64,000 nt of DNA from an uncultured Arenicella sp. (GTDB taxonomy: Bacteria > Pseudomonadota > Gammaproteobacteria > Arenicellales > Arenicellaceae). The notes beneath the pieces were generated by a model that was not told the origin of the DNA, did not search any database, and saw nothing but the letters and a program-made list of their open reading frames with translations. This document shows, piece by piece, positions 28,997 through 38,184 of this stretch (position 1 is its first letter; each line of letters starts with the position of its first letter). The DNA is taken from NCBI GenBank assembly GCA_938048185.1, contig CALIVT010000019.1:62001-126000 (forward strand), in the 5' to 3' direction. Made by a program: the position numbers and the translations under genes.

Positions 28997-29422
28997 ATGA
29001 AACATTTACATGACAATATTTACGTCGGCGGGCAAATTAGCGCTGATGATTTCAAAGACATCAAGGCCGCTGGTATAAGCGTGATTATAAACAACCGGCC
29101 AGACAACGAAGAGCCCGCGCAATTCAGCTCAAGCGACGCGGCGCAGCTTGCACATAAGCATGGAATTGACTACCACTACTTGCCAATGGCCAATGGTCAA
29201 CCGCTGCCAGACAACCTAGTAGAAGACTTCAAAACGCTGATAGAGAACACCGACGGCAGAGTCCTGGCCCACTGCCGCAGTGGTATGCGTTCATCCATTA
29301 TTTGGGCGTTGGGGCAGATTCCGGCGGGCACGATTAGCGTTGATGAGGCGATCGAAAAAGCGCGAGCCGCAGGAATCCCGTTAGCTAACGCGCGTGCTGT
29401 GCTGGAAAGCGTAAAAACGTAG
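28997..29422 (+). CDS. DUF442/TIGR01244 phosphatase-like protein
   Basis: A 141-residue protein with a dual-specificity-phosphatase-like fold. The loop HCRSGMRS (92-99) holds C93 and R98, and INNRPDNEEP is the other family mark. Homologues are found fused to beta-lactamase-like sulfur dioxygenases (Blh) and linked with sulfide metabolism, but here it is stand-alone. It follows the TgpA gene after 30 bp and may be co-transcribed. The enzyme activity is unproven; a thiol-chemistry role is possible. Confidence 0.87.
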   Translation: MKHLHDNIYVGGQISADDFKDIKAAGISVIINNRPDNEEPAQFSSSDAAQLAHKHGIDYHYLPMANGQPLPDNLVEDFKTLIENTDGRVLAHCRSGMRSSIIWALGQIPAGTISVDEAIEKARAAGIPLANARAVLESVKT

Positions 29423-29450
29423 CTCAAGTTTGCCAGGGATGGCCAAAAAA

Positions 29451-29489
29451 ATGCCAACGAGTTAGCTCCGACTCGTTGCCATTCTTTGT
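29451..29489 (+). terminator. Possible terminator after the DUF442 gene
   Basis: CAACGAGT (29455-29462) and ACTCGTTG (29471-29478) form a perfect eight-base stem with an eight-base loop, 33 bp after the stop. The AAATG/CATTC flanks extend the pairing. The T-tract is poor (CATTCTTTG), so termination could be weak. Confidence 0.5.
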
Positions 29490-29654
29490 CTTGGATTTCG
29501 ATTATTCGAGCGCTCGGAAAAGGATGACCGTAAAAATAATTCGATATTTTTGAATCCATTTTTGAAAATCGCGCATCTAAGTTTTCAGAGACACCGAATG
29601 TGGTACTCAAAATTAAGTAAGCATTACACAGTCAATTAACCCGATGGAGCCATC

Positions 29655-30155
29655 ATGAAGACCCTAAATTTAGTCATTGTTGCAGCCGCACTACTACTCA
29701 CCTTTTCAAGTTCACATGCCTCTCTGGGCTTGACCCAACATTATCTAAAAGGCGAACCGGCAACAGGCACTCGCATTAAACCGGTCGAGGCGAGTTCTAA
29801 CATTCCGTTTAATAAATCTTATGAAGAGCTTAGCAAGCAGCATCAAGATTTAGTCAAAGCCAAATTCAATAACCTAGGTATAGACGACGTGCCGCCGTTC
29901 CCTAGCAAAGGTTTGAAGTCTGTTTACAAACCCGTTATCAATGCTCATAAAAAGTTCTCAACCACGGGTGATCTGCGAATTGTCGTCGACGTTGCGAGCA
30001 ACGGTGTTGTTAACAAGGTAGCGGTTCAAGACAGCGACAATGACGCGTTAAACAACTATCTTGAACGCAAGCTCAGCCGTGTGGCGTTTGAGCCGGCACG
30101 TTGCAATGGCGTTAAATGCGATATGCAGTTCCCAATCGAAATTAGCTTTAACTGA
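29655..30155 (+). CDS. Exported TonB-C-like protein
   Basis: A 166-residue protein with a cleavable signal peptide (cut near SSSHA, residue 22) and a C-terminal domain of about 80 residues resembling the TonB C-terminal fold: GDLRIVVDVASNGVVNKVAV, then a helix with YLERKLSRVAFEPARC and a final strand MQFPIEISF. Two cysteines (CNGVKC) could form a periplasmic disulfide. No membrane anchor and no proline-rich linker is present, so it is not a functional TonB energy transducer by itself. It has its own GGAG ribosome site and a terminator downstream. Confidence 0.8.
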   Translation: MKTLNLVIVAAALLLTFSSSHASLGLTQHYLKGEPATGTRIKPVEASSNIPFNKSYEELSKQHQDLVKAKFNNLGIDDVPPFPSKGLKSVYKPVINAHKKFSTTGDLRIVVDVASNGVVNKVAVQDSDNDALNNYLERKLSRVAFEPARCNGVKCDMQFPIEISFN

Positions 30156-30205
30156 ACCGAATAAAAATAATAAATTACCTCTAGTAATTAAGTCACGTGG
30201 AATTA

Positions 30206-30237
30206 AGAGGTTGGCCTTTGGGTCAACCTCTATTTTT
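30206..30237 (+). terminator. Rho-independent terminator
   Basis: AGAGGTTG (30206-30213) pairs with CAACCTCT (30224-30231), loop of ten bases, then ATTTTT. It lies 51 bp after the TonB-C-like gene. Confidence 0.85.
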
Positions 30238-30254
30238 CGTTTCTAAAGCACGAC

Positions 30255-30298
30255 AAAACGCCCACCTAAGCTTGGCTCCAACTTAGGTGGGCGTTTTT
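30255..30298. terminator. Bidirectional terminator between convergent genes
   Basis: AAAACGCCCACCTAAG (30255-30270) is complementary to CTTAGGTGGGCGTTTT (30282-30297), loop 11 bases, with A-run and T-run flanks. It can stop both the plus-strand transcript and the minus-strand SDR transcript. Confidence 0.92.
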
Positions 30299-30336
30299 AT
30301 TTTGAAGTTAAACTGATACCCAACTAGGCTAACAAA

Positions 30337-31257
30337 CTATCCCAGGGTCTTTATATAGGCGACGGCTTTCTCAACGAATTTATTCGTCTGCTCAAACCCT
30401 GCGGTAAGTATTTTCTCGCCATCTGCGTTCTGTATGGCGTCCATATTCGCGCGCACATTTTCAGCCGTTTGTTGCTCTGACGGCAGAAATATACCCTCGG
30501 TCTCGTAAATATGAGTTGTCGCGTAACCACCCGCGCCGGCACAAAGAATAGTTCGATTGGGTGCGTCTTTATCACAGAGAGTAATCAGCCCAGCCGTGAC
30601 GGACTCAACACTCATAAGCTCCATGACCTGCTTATCTTCGATGATATCTTCTAACATACGAGTGCCCGCGGTGGGCGACAAAGTATTCACCCGTACCCCG
30701 TATTTCTTACCTTCAAGCACCAGGGTGTTCATAAAGCCGACCAGCGCCATCTTCGCCGCACCATAATTCGCCTGACCAAAATTGCCGTACATACCACTCG
30801 AAGACGTGGTCATAACAATACGCCCGTAGTTCTGCTCGCGCATGATATCCCAAACCGCTTTAGTGCAATTAACACTGCCCATTAGGTGCACGTCGACCAC
30901 GACTTGAAAATCGCTAAGGCTCATTTTTGCAAAGGTTTTATCGCGTAAGATACCCGCGTTGTTTACCAATACATCAACCCTCCCCCACTTCTCGGTCGCT
31001 TGCGCGACCATGGCCTGCACTTCGTCATAGTTGGCTACATTTGCACCATTGGCAATTGCTTCTCCGCCGGCGGATTCAATTAAAGCAACAACCTCTTGCG
31101 CCGCGTCACTGCCGCCGCCGGTGCCATCGCGCGCTCCACCCAGGTCGTTAACCAAGACTTTCGCGCCGCGCTTAGCGAGTTCTAAAGCGTGGCTGCGGCC
31201 AAGACCATTTCCCGCGCCGGTAACAATCGCAACCTGATCTACAAAACTAATATTCAT
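30337..31257 (-). CDS. SDR dehydrogenase of the MFE-2 (3-hydroxyacyl-CoA) type
   Basis: A 306-residue short-chain dehydrogenase, started at ATG 31257 with GAGA upstream; a longer frame to 31320 would overlap the next gene. It has TGAGNGLGRSHALELAKRGA and the NDLGGARDGTGGG segment typical of the dehydrogenase part of peroxisomal multifunctional enzyme 2. The catalytic centre is SSSGMYGNFGQANYGAAK (Ser, Tyr-x3-Lys). The expected reaction is NAD-dependent oxidation of (3R)-hydroxyacyl-CoA. It is followed upstream in the operon by a MaoC hydratase, the other half of MFE-2. Confidence 0.88.
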   Translation of the reverse strand: MNISFVDQVAIVTGAGNGLGRSHALELAKRGAKVLVNDLGGARDGTGGGSDAAQEVVALIESAGGEAIANGANVANYDEVQAMVAQATEKWGRVDVLVNNAGILRDKTFAKMSLSDFQVVVDVHLMGSVNCTKAVWDIMREQNYGRIVMTTSSSGMYGNFGQANYGAAKMALVGFMNTLVLEGKKYGVRVNTLSPTAGTRMLEDIIEDKQVMELMSVESVTAGLITLCDKDAPNRTILCAGAGGYATTHIYETEGIFLPSEQQTAENVRANMDAIQNADGEKILTAGFEQTNKFVEKAVAYIKTLG

Positions 31258-31288
31258 TTCTCTCAACCTATCTGTACTTATATTTACG

Positions 31289-31750
31289 TTAAACCATAAC
31301 CATGGTAAGCCATTGGGCAATTAGTGCGGGCTTATCAACGCCCTCAATTTCAACCGTCATATTTGACGAAAACAAAAACTGTCCTGGATTTTTCTCTACC
31401 GCACTACTCAGTATCGAACGCCCGCGAATGCGCGACCCCACTCTCACCGGTTGAATAAACCGCAACTTATCACAGCCGTAGTTCACGCCCATAGTCGCGC
31501 CCTCTAAACTTACCCCGCAACCATTTTCAGCAAAATGGGATAGCATCGACAGCGTATAAAAGCCATGCGCAATGGTTCCGCCAAATGGTGTCTGCGCTGC
31601 TCGTTCAGGGTCAATGTGAATAAATTGATGATCGCGAGTTACGTCCGCGAACGTATTCACGTTTTCTTGTGTCACATCGAACCAATCGGAGACGCCGATT
31701 TCTTTGCCGACCGCGGCCTCAATCGTACCCGGTGTTAATTTGATACTCAT
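31289..31750 (-). CDS. MaoC-like (R)-specific enoyl-CoA hydratase
   Basis: A single hot-dog domain of 153 residues. The hydratase motif FADVTRDHQFIHIDPERA contains the Asp and His pair, and GTIAHGFYTLSMLSHF is the second signature. This NodN-like subgroup hydrates trans-2-enoyl-CoA to (3R)-hydroxyacyl-CoA. It lies 31 bp before the SDR dehydrogenase on the same strand, giving the two consecutive steps of a D-specific beta-oxidation branch. Confidence 0.9.
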   Translation of the reverse strand: MSIKLTPGTIEAAVGKEIGVSDWFDVTQENVNTFADVTRDHQFIHIDPERAAQTPFGGTIAHGFYTLSMLSHFAENGCGVSLEGATMGVNYGCDKLRFIQPVRVGSRIRGRSILSSAVEKNPGQFLFSSNMTVEIEGVDKPALIAQWLTMVMV

Positions 31751-31782
31751 TATCGTTTTCCTATCGTTGATAAAATTTTATG

Positions 31783-32211
31783 TTAAATTAGCGCACGCTC
31801 TAACGCCTCGCGCAGCGCCGCCGGAATACTCGTCGACTTGCCACTCGCTCGCTCAACGAATACATGAGTGAACGTTCCGGTCGCACAGGCTTGCTCATGC
31901 GACTCTTTGAAGATAGCAATACCATACTCAACCGATTTAGTACCCAATTTATTCACCCGAAAACACGCTTCAAGCTGCTCGGGAAACGCAAGCGGTGCAT
32001 GGTAATCGCAATTTGACGCGACTACGAACCCAACAATTGGGGCGGCGTGAATATCCAACCCGCCCTGCTCAATTAGGTAGCAATTAGCAACGGTATCAAA
32101 ATAACTGTAGTAGGTTACGTTATTAACGTGACCATATACATCGTTATCCATCCAACGGGTTTGGATTGTCTTTGTATAAAAATAGTTTTTCTTGTTACGA
32201 TTTTCCAACAT
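31783..32211 (-). CDS. Acyl-CoA thioesterase, 4-hydroxybenzoyl-CoA thioesterase type
   Basis: A 142-residue hot-dog thioesterase with the catalytic motif TRWMDNDVYGHVNNVTYYSYF, in which the Asp before VYGH is the likely nucleophile or base. Such enzymes hydrolyse aromatic or short- and medium-chain acyl-CoAs in the cytoplasm. It stands 32 bp upstream of the MaoC gene, within the lipid catabolic run, and might release free CoA when acyl-CoA intermediates build up. Chain-length preference cannot be read from sequence. Confidence 0.9.
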   Translation of the reverse strand: MLENRNKKNYFYTKTIQTRWMDNDVYGHVNNVTYYSYFDTVANCYLIEQGGLDIHAAPIVGFVVASNCDYHAPLAFPEQLEACFRVNKLGTKSVEYGIAIFKESHEQACATGTFTHVFVERASGKSTSIPAALREALERALI

Positions 32212-32311
32212 ATTTTTTCCTTACAACAAGTTTCAAGTGCACACTGACCAATGCTTCGTGTTTGTAACCCGGTGTTACGGTTCCGCACAGGTCGATAGAA
32301 TCGGATAAAAA

Positions 32312-33460
32312 TCAGAAAGCTTCTCGGTAAATTTGAAGCGCTTGTGAGTAAGAAACTGTGCGTGGGTTGTTAATCAACAAACGCGTTTGCAACATTGCTT
32401 GCTCAGCCAGCTTGTCGAGTGCCGTCATAGGGATATTCATCTCCGAGAGCGATGTTTGCAAACCAAGTTCGCTAGCAAGCATGAGAAAGTATTCGGCCAA
32501 CTGCTCACTGGCATTGTCTGGCCGGGCACCCGGCAAAATAGCCGCCAACAATTGCGCGTAAAGAGGTTCGGCCGCCTCGCCATTAAACCGTAAAACGTGC
32601 GGTAATACCAAGGAGTTACTCAAACCATGCGGTATGTGATAAACACCACCTAAGGGGTATGCCAAGGCATGTACAGCACCCACCGGGGCGTTAGCGAATG
32701 CCTGTCCGGCGAAAAAGGCCCCGAGTAACATATCACTGCGCGCGCTCAAATCATCGCCGTGTGCAACGGCTGTGCGAATTTGCGCGGACATTAGCGACAA
32801 GGCCTTTAGTGCCAACATATCGGATATCGGGTTTTTCAAGCGTTTACTGGTAAACGCTTCGATTGCATGCACCATAGCGTCAATACCGGTGGCAGCGGTG
32901 GTGTGCGCGGGCAGACCCAATGTCAGTTCCGGGTCGAGTAAGATCGTGTCGGCAAACAATACATGGCTCACCACACCGGCCTTGGTCACCTCTCCTGTCG
33001 TGACAATTGCCACGCTGGTCGCCTCCGAACCCGTGCCTGCGGTAGTCGGAACTTGAATCAACGGCAGGCGTGAGCCAATTATTTTATCGACGCCGTAAAT
33101 TTGCGGCAGCGTTTGCTCGGCTCGCATCAATACCGCGACTAATTTAGCGACGTCCATCGCGCTTCCGCCGCCAAACCCCACAACTCCGTCACAGCCATGC
33201 GCTGTCGCAAACGCCGCCGCTTTAATGACATTCTCTTCAGGCGGGTCGGCCACCACATCGCTATACACCTGACAGCCCAGATCGGCTTGACTCAATGACG
33301 CCAATGCGGACTCCATCAAATTAAAACGCACGATACCTGGGTCAGTAACGATCAGAGGCTTACTAAAACCCAATGCAAGAACGTGTTCGGCTAAATCGGC
33401 CGCACAGCCTGGGGCAAAGCGAGTCGTTGGGACAGTTCGGAAGTTAACTACAGTATTCAT
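32312..33460 (-). CDS. Iron-containing alcohol dehydrogenase
   Basis: A 382-residue group III alcohol dehydrogenase. The NAD motif is GFGGGSAMDVAK (about residues 92-104), the TTAGTGSEAT segment is intact, and the metal region shows DAMVHAIEAFTS and HALAYPLGGVYHIPHG. It would oxidise a primary alcohol or reduce an aldehyde. Located between the acyl-CoA ligase and thioesterase genes, it could feed an alcohol-derived acid into the ligase, although no aldehyde dehydrogenase is in the window. Confidence 0.92.
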   Translation of the reverse strand: MNTVVNFRTVPTTRFAPGCAADLAEHVLALGFSKPLIVTDPGIVRFNLMESALASLSQADLGCQVYSDVVADPPEENVIKAAAFATAHGCDGVVGFGGGSAMDVAKLVAVLMRAEQTLPQIYGVDKIIGSRLPLIQVPTTAGTGSEATSVAIVTTGEVTKAGVVSHVLFADTILLDPELTLGLPAHTTAATGIDAMVHAIEAFTSKRLKNPISDMLALKALSLMSAQIRTAVAHGDDLSARSDMLLGAFFAGQAFANAPVGAVHALAYPLGGVYHIPHGLSNSLVLPHVLRFNGEAAEPLYAQLLAAILPGARPDNASEQLAEYFLMLASELGLQTSLSEMNIPMTALDKLAEQAMLQTRLLINNPRTVSYSQALQIYREAF

Positions 33461-33534
33461 TTAGCTCTCGTTTAAAAAATTCGATGTTTACGCTGATGAA
33501 ATTCAGACACTAGAAAGATCGAACGACACAGGTC

Positions 33535-35154
33535 TCAACTCTTAGAAAGTTCTCTCAGTTCGCGTCGCAAAATTTTCCCCGCGGGCGATTTCGGCAGATC
33601 ATCCATAAAAACAATTTGCCTGGGTACTTTATAGGCCGCCAACTCGCTACGGCAGAATTTAATCAACGCCTCCGCACTCAGGTCTTGATCATTAGTGACC
33701 ACATACAATTTTATCGCTTCGCCCGTGGCCGCGTCTGGCACTCCGATTACCGCGCACTCAGTGACATTAGGGTGGCCATAAATAACAGCCTCCACCTCAT
33801 TTGGGTAAACGTTGAAGCCAGAAACAATGACCATATCTTTTATACGATCGACTATTTTCAGGTGTCCGCGCTGATTAAACACACCGACATCGCCGGTTTT
33901 AAACCAGCCGTCTTCACTAATTACCTCGGCCGTGGCGTCAGGTCGCCCCCAATAACCTTGCATAACATGCGGACCTCGGATACAAATTTCACCGCGCTCA
34001 CCACGCTTACACGTCGAGCCTTCTTCAGAAATTAGCATTATCTCGCTGTATTTCAGACAAGGCCCGACGGTTCCAAGCTCATGACTCTCGGGAGTATTAC
34101 AGCTGCCATTGGCGCACGTTTCTGACAAACCATAACCTTCATATAACATAGTATTGGTACGCTGCTGCCACTCCTCGCCTATCTCTTTGACTAACGCGGT
34201 TCCGCCGACGACGACACCGGTGATGTGCGAAAAATCGATATTCTCGAACTCAGGGTGCGCCATTAGCGCGCTTAATAAGGTATTCACCGCCGCCATATTG
34301 GTGAACGGGTAAGACTTCATCGCGCTAATTATAGAGTCCACATTACGCGGGTCGGGAATCATCACACTGAGGCTGCCGTACAGCACCGAGCCGATTACGT
34401 TTTGAGTGAAACCAAACACATGGTAAACCGGCAACACGGCAATCAGAATTTCTTTGCTGCCGGGCTCACTTAACACCACGCTTTCACGTGCCAGTACTCG
34501 CGCGCAAAATAGATTGCTGTGACTTAGCATCGCACCTTTTGACGGCCCAGTCGTCCCGCCGGTGTATTGCAACACCGCCAAATCACTCATCGCCAGATCA
34601 ACTCCTTCGAAACTTTCGGCTCCCCGCTCTATGGCCTCGGTAAAACCAATCATGCCCTGCTCACGCTCACTCAAAGTGACGTCATAGGCTTGCTCTGGAG
34701 CCACCAAGTCAACCACCGAAGTGACCAACACTTTTTCGATAGCGGTATCACTAAGCAACTCTTTAGTGGTTTCCAGAAGCGAGTCAAGCACCACCAGCGC
34801 CACGGCCCCAGAATCGTTAAATTGGTGTATTAATTCTCTGAAGGTATACATCGGGTTGGTGTTCACAACCACCAAACCAGCGCGCCACGCGCCCCAAACA
34901 GCGATCGGGTACTGCGTAATATTCGGCAATTGTATCGCGATACGATCGCCAGTCTTCAGACCCATTTGGTCAGTAAGATAACTAGCAAAGCGTGCGCTTA
35001 ATGATTCAAGCTCAGCAAAGCTGAGTGTATGACCGAGGCACGAAAATGCTGGCCGATCTGCATAGTCATTGCAACTTGCGATAAACGCATCAACCAAACT
35101 ACCCACCTGATTGGGGTTGAGCTTTGCGGTCATGCGTTCAGAAAAATTGTTCAT
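33535..35154 (-). CDS. Long-chain acyl-CoA ligase (FadD-like)
   Basis: A 539-residue AMP-binding enzyme that activates a carboxylic acid to its CoA thioester. The P-loop-like motif YTGGTTGPSKGAML, the YGLSETC motif and the hinge GWFKTGDVGVFNQRGHLKIVDR are intact, as is the end motif PKSPAGKILRR with the catalytic Lys. The FNVYPNEVE segment fits the fatty-acid subgroup. It starts the catabolic run after the TonB receptor gene and its terminator. The natural acid could be fatty, terpenoid or aromatic. Confidence 0.92.
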   Translation of the reverse strand: MNNFSERMTAKLNPNQVGSLVDAFIASCNDYADRPAFSCLGHTLSFAELESLSARFASYLTDQMGLKTGDRIAIQLPNITQYPIAVWGAWRAGLVVVNTNPMYTFRELIHQFNDSGAVALVVLDSLLETTKELLSDTAIEKVLVTSVVDLVAPEQAYDVTLSEREQGMIGFTEAIERGAESFEGVDLAMSDLAVLQYTGGTTGPSKGAMLSHSNLFCARVLARESVVLSEPGSKEILIAVLPVYHVFGFTQNVIGSVLYGSLSVMIPDPRNVDSIISAMKSYPFTNMAAVNTLLSALMAHPEFENIDFSHITGVVVGGTALVKEIGEEWQQRTNTMLYEGYGLSETCANGSCNTPESHELGTVGPCLKYSEIMLISEEGSTCKRGERGEICIRGPHVMQGYWGRPDATAEVISEDGWFKTGDVGVFNQRGHLKIVDRIKDMVIVSGFNVYPNEVEAVIYGHPNVTECAVIGVPDAATGEAIKLYVVTNDQDLSAEALIKFCRSELAAYKVPRQIVFMDDLPKSPAGKILRRELRELSKS

Positions 35155-35194
35155 AACCTTACCACCCTTGCTTGAAAGCGAAAAAATTTAAGGA

Positions 35195-35234
35195 AAAAAA
35201 AACCGACGTAAGGGCGTTGCCCTTACGTCGGTTT
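35195..35234 (-). terminator. Strong terminator after the TonB receptor gene
   Basis: On the minus strand an arm ending ACGTAAGGGC (35219-35234) pairs with 35200-35215, a 16-base perfect stem with a three-base spacer, then a run of Ts (35193-35201 as A on the plus strand). It separates the receptor from the ligase operon. Confidence 0.93.
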
Positions 35235-35273
35235 CATTACTAATATTCTAATTTATTGACTAACAACAAATAA

Positions 35274-37748
35274 TTAGAAGTCGTAGTTTACCGTTACACC
35301 GTAGGTACGTGGCGCATTGCGGTAACCGCTAAAGCTACCGTTCTGTGCCACTGATGGGAATGCCGAGATCAAGTCATCATGATCCGTCGCATTACGCACC
35401 CAGATTGAAAAGCCGTAACCTGACTCGGTATTCATACCTGCAGACACGTTCAAGTTTCTAGTTTCACGGGTAAACTGCTCAATTGACAAATCGCCAATCG
35501 GCACCTCATCTTCAAAGAAGTAATCCGCACGAAGATAAGCGTCATTGTTACCAATGCTAAACGTGTACTGCATTGAGGCAGACAAGCTTGTTTCGTTGAT
35601 GCCACCGGGTTGCAGCCCACTCAAATCGGCAACTGCGCCGGTCAGAGGGTCGCGTCCCGCACCTTGAAAGTCGTCATATATCGGGTCAAGGAGTGTGCCC
35701 GCAAGTGAAAGCTTCAATGAGTCAATCGGGTAATAGGTAATATCAAATTCAATACCAGTCGTGGATTGTTCACCCGCATTCGTTAGGTTAAATCCGGTAC
35801 CGATAAACGCGTTGGACTGAAAACCTTCGATTGACTGATCAAAGATGGCCAGATTAATTGCGAAACGATCAAACTTCGCTTTCAAACCAAGTTCATAAAC
35901 CGTCGCGTCTTCCGGTCCGGCAAAGCGTGTACCAGAGTTTAAATTAGGTGTGCGCAAGCCAGCTGCTGTCAACGCTGGGATATCAGCAACGGTTGGCCGT
36001 GAATCACGGCTTAAGTTCCAGGAAGTGGCTTTAAATCCAGTGGATACGCCTGCATAGATATTTAAGCTATCGTTAACGTCGAACGCTAAGCGAACAGTAT
36101 ACGTAAGCTCGTCATCATCGCTGCGACCATCTTCAATAACGTTGGGATAATCTAAGTAAGGTGGTAAAAATTGGAGGGGTTGCAAACCTAACAATGGGTT
36201 GAACTGTGGGTTAGTCGCTAACGCCGCCGCTTGCTGTGCCGCTTGTGGAACCAACGCAAAATTCTGAGGCGTTGGCGCTAGCCCAGTAATGCTCGAGAAA
36301 ATTCCAGCGGTACCCAACTGAACAAAATCAACCGATGAAAACGGGTCGCTACGAGGCTGCGCAAGCGCGGATTCCTTTTCATCTTTTGTGTAGTTTAAAC
36401 CCACTGTCGCGGTCAGCGAATCAGTCAAGTGCCAATCCAACTGCGTGAACAAAGATATCGAATCATTTTCAAGCGTGCCGACCTCGGTAACTCCGTCGCC
36501 TGCACGGCCAAATGTTTGACCGATGGGCAACCCAAGTGCACCTTCAACAAGCGCGATCGCGCCACCAGACAGGGCATCAAGATACGAACGATACCCGGTG
36601 CCAAAATTCAATTCGTTGGAATAATCAATAGACTCATCAAACAAGAAGCCCCCGACCATCCAATCAAGATTCTCGCCTGCAGTTGAGGCAATTCGTATCT
36701 CTTGAGTAAAGGTGTCGATATTGGTATCAATCGGATTCGTGATAATCGCCGCGCCGGTAAAATCAGCATCAATATCAGAAAACGAATCCACATTTCTCAG
36801 CGATGTAATTGAGGTGACTCTGAAGTTGTCAAAATCTTTATCAATTTGTAGCGACACGCCAGAGTTATCAATTTCATTGATTGGGTCGATATTACCAAAC
36901 GCAACAAACGACTCTGGGTCGTTAGGCACTAATTGACCGCCAGCGAAATTGATCGCGCCAGTGGCGGGGCCAGAGACCAAGTTCAATGCAGTACAACACT
37001 CTTCATCGATGGTATCGTAATCCGCAATAATACGAAATTCAGTCGTATCATTTGGCGTCAGCAATAGTTGCCCTCGAAATGATTGACGGTCACGATTATT
37101 AACATCATTGCCCGTTACTAGATTCTCATTATAGCCATCACGAGTATTCGTTCCCAAAGACAAGCTAAACGCAGCGCTATCGGAAATCGCGTCCTCGTAG
37201 TAGCCTCTGGCTACAAATTGACCAAAGTTACCGACGGTGCCAGTTACTTGACCAATACGCTCGCCGGACGGTTTGCGCGTAACGATGTTGATTACACCGG
37301 CCGATGCGTTCTTACCGAACAATGTACTTTGCGGACCACGAAGAACCTCGACGCGCTCAAGTTTAGGTAAATCAGAAATTGCACCCGCTGAGCGCGAGCG
37401 ATAGACACCATCAATGAAAACACCAACCGAAGGCTCAATACCTGGGTTATTCGCACCATTACCGAAACCACGAATTACGAAATTGGTGTTAGCCGAGTTT
37501 TGTAGTTGGCTTACGCGCAGCGAAGGAACAACACTTTGCAAATCGCTAATATCTAAGATATTCGCTTTCTCAATGGTATCCGCGGTTGTCACGCTTACAG
37601 CGATTGGAATCTCTTGCAGAGTGGTCGCACGCTTGGCAGCCGTTACCACAACTTCTTCTAGCAACGAGTCTTGTGCAACACTAATGCTTGGCACCGCCAC
37701 TGTAGCGATGGCCACAGCGGACGCCAGCTTGCTAAATGATAATTTCAT
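35274..37748 (-). CDS. TonB-dependent outer-membrane receptor
   Basis: An 824-residue beta-barrel receptor with a signal peptide (cut near ISVAQ) followed by a TonB-box-like EEVVVTA and a plug domain (LQEIPIAVSV... to ...NIVTRKPSG). The C terminus ends YGVTVNYDF with the terminal Phe used by the assembly machinery. It belongs to the large group often named for catabolic substrate uptake in marine and sphingomonad bacteria. A GAGGAGG ribosome site is found upstream. Substrate is unknown; the adjacent lipid-catabolism genes suggest a hydrophobic compound rather than iron. Confidence 0.93.
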   Translation of the reverse strand: MKLSFSKLASAVAIATVAVPSISVAQDSLLEEVVVTAAKRATTLQEIPIAVSVTTADTIEKANILDISDLQSVVPSLRVSQLQNSANTNFVIRGFGNGANNPGIEPSVGVFIDGVYRSRSAGAISDLPKLERVEVLRGPQSTLFGKNASAGVINIVTRKPSGERIGQVTGTVGNFGQFVARGYYEDAISDSAAFSLSLGTNTRDGYNENLVTGNDVNNRDRQSFRGQLLLTPNDTTEFRIIADYDTIDEECCTALNLVSGPATGAINFAGGQLVPNDPESFVAFGNIDPINEIDNSGVSLQIDKDFDNFRVTSITSLRNVDSFSDIDADFTGAAIITNPIDTNIDTFTQEIRIASTAGENLDWMVGGFLFDESIDYSNELNFGTGYRSYLDALSGGAIALVEGALGLPIGQTFGRAGDGVTEVGTLENDSISLFTQLDWHLTDSLTATVGLNYTKDEKESALAQPRSDPFSSVDFVQLGTAGIFSSITGLAPTPQNFALVPQAAQQAAALATNPQFNPLLGLQPLQFLPPYLDYPNVIEDGRSDDDELTYTVRLAFDVNDSLNIYAGVSTGFKATSWNLSRDSRPTVADIPALTAAGLRTPNLNSGTRFAGPEDATVYELGLKAKFDRFAINLAIFDQSIEGFQSNAFIGTGFNLTNAGEQSTTGIEFDITYYPIDSLKLSLAGTLLDPIYDDFQGAGRDPLTGAVADLSGLQPGGINETSLSASMQYTFSIGNNDAYLRADYFFEDEVPIGDLSIEQFTRETRNLNVSAGMNTESGYGFSIWVRNATDHDDLISAFPSVAQNGSFSGYRNAPRTYGVTVNYDF

Positions 37749-38184
37749 TTAAGTACTCCTCCTCTTACGGATTTATTTACAGGTTTGTTTTGTATTTATT
37801 ATTATCAGACTTGCTTGATTCGGAAGCTAAAATTTCATATATCACTTCGCCAACCATTTTAGAGAGTCTAAATTTAAGACAAACTAAGCGAAAGCAAATC
37901 GCTTGTCATCCGTTCTTTTTACCACTTTTTGTCAAATCTTCAAAGACATAATGCCCATTTACTAGATGAATAACTCATTTACCACTCAATTAATTTAGAG
38001 CTTCTCACTTGCCCGTCTGGTGCGCCCGCGTAGAGATACATTTGTCTACCTAAATAATCTGAAAAGTGCGTAGGTTAGCGCTGCTGTAAACACGTTGTAA
38101 ATAAGAACCACTTGCAAGCGCGGCTTGCCCCTGGCGGGTAAACACCGACCAATCAGGCACAAAAAACCACCACCCAACGATCGC
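37749..38184. other. Intergenic region upstream of the TonB receptor gene
   Basis: About 436 bp without a credible gene; AT-rich near 37790-37990. It must hold the receptor promoter on the minus strand, but no convincing -35/-10 pair was found. A perfect short inverted repeat GCAAGC-GCG-GCTTGC lies near 38113-38127. The Crp-type regulator next door makes it a likely site for its binding. Confidence 0.4.

Noticed and set aside
28997-29422. Beta-lactamase-like sulfur dioxygenase (Blh)
   Set aside because: Only the DUF442 phosphatase-like domain is present; the metallo-hydrolase domain with its HxHxDH motif is absent.
29197-29610. 137-residue minus-strand frame across the DUF442 gene end
   Set aside because: Antisense shadow of DUF442 and of the hairpin region.
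29655-30155. Functional TonB energy transducer
   Set aside because: No N-terminal anchor or proline-rich linker, and no ExbB/ExbD genes nearby.
37736-37951. 71-residue plus-strand open frame upstream of the TonB receptor gene
   Set aside because: Low-complexity hydrophobic start that overlaps the receptor start and AT-rich control region; no family resemblance.
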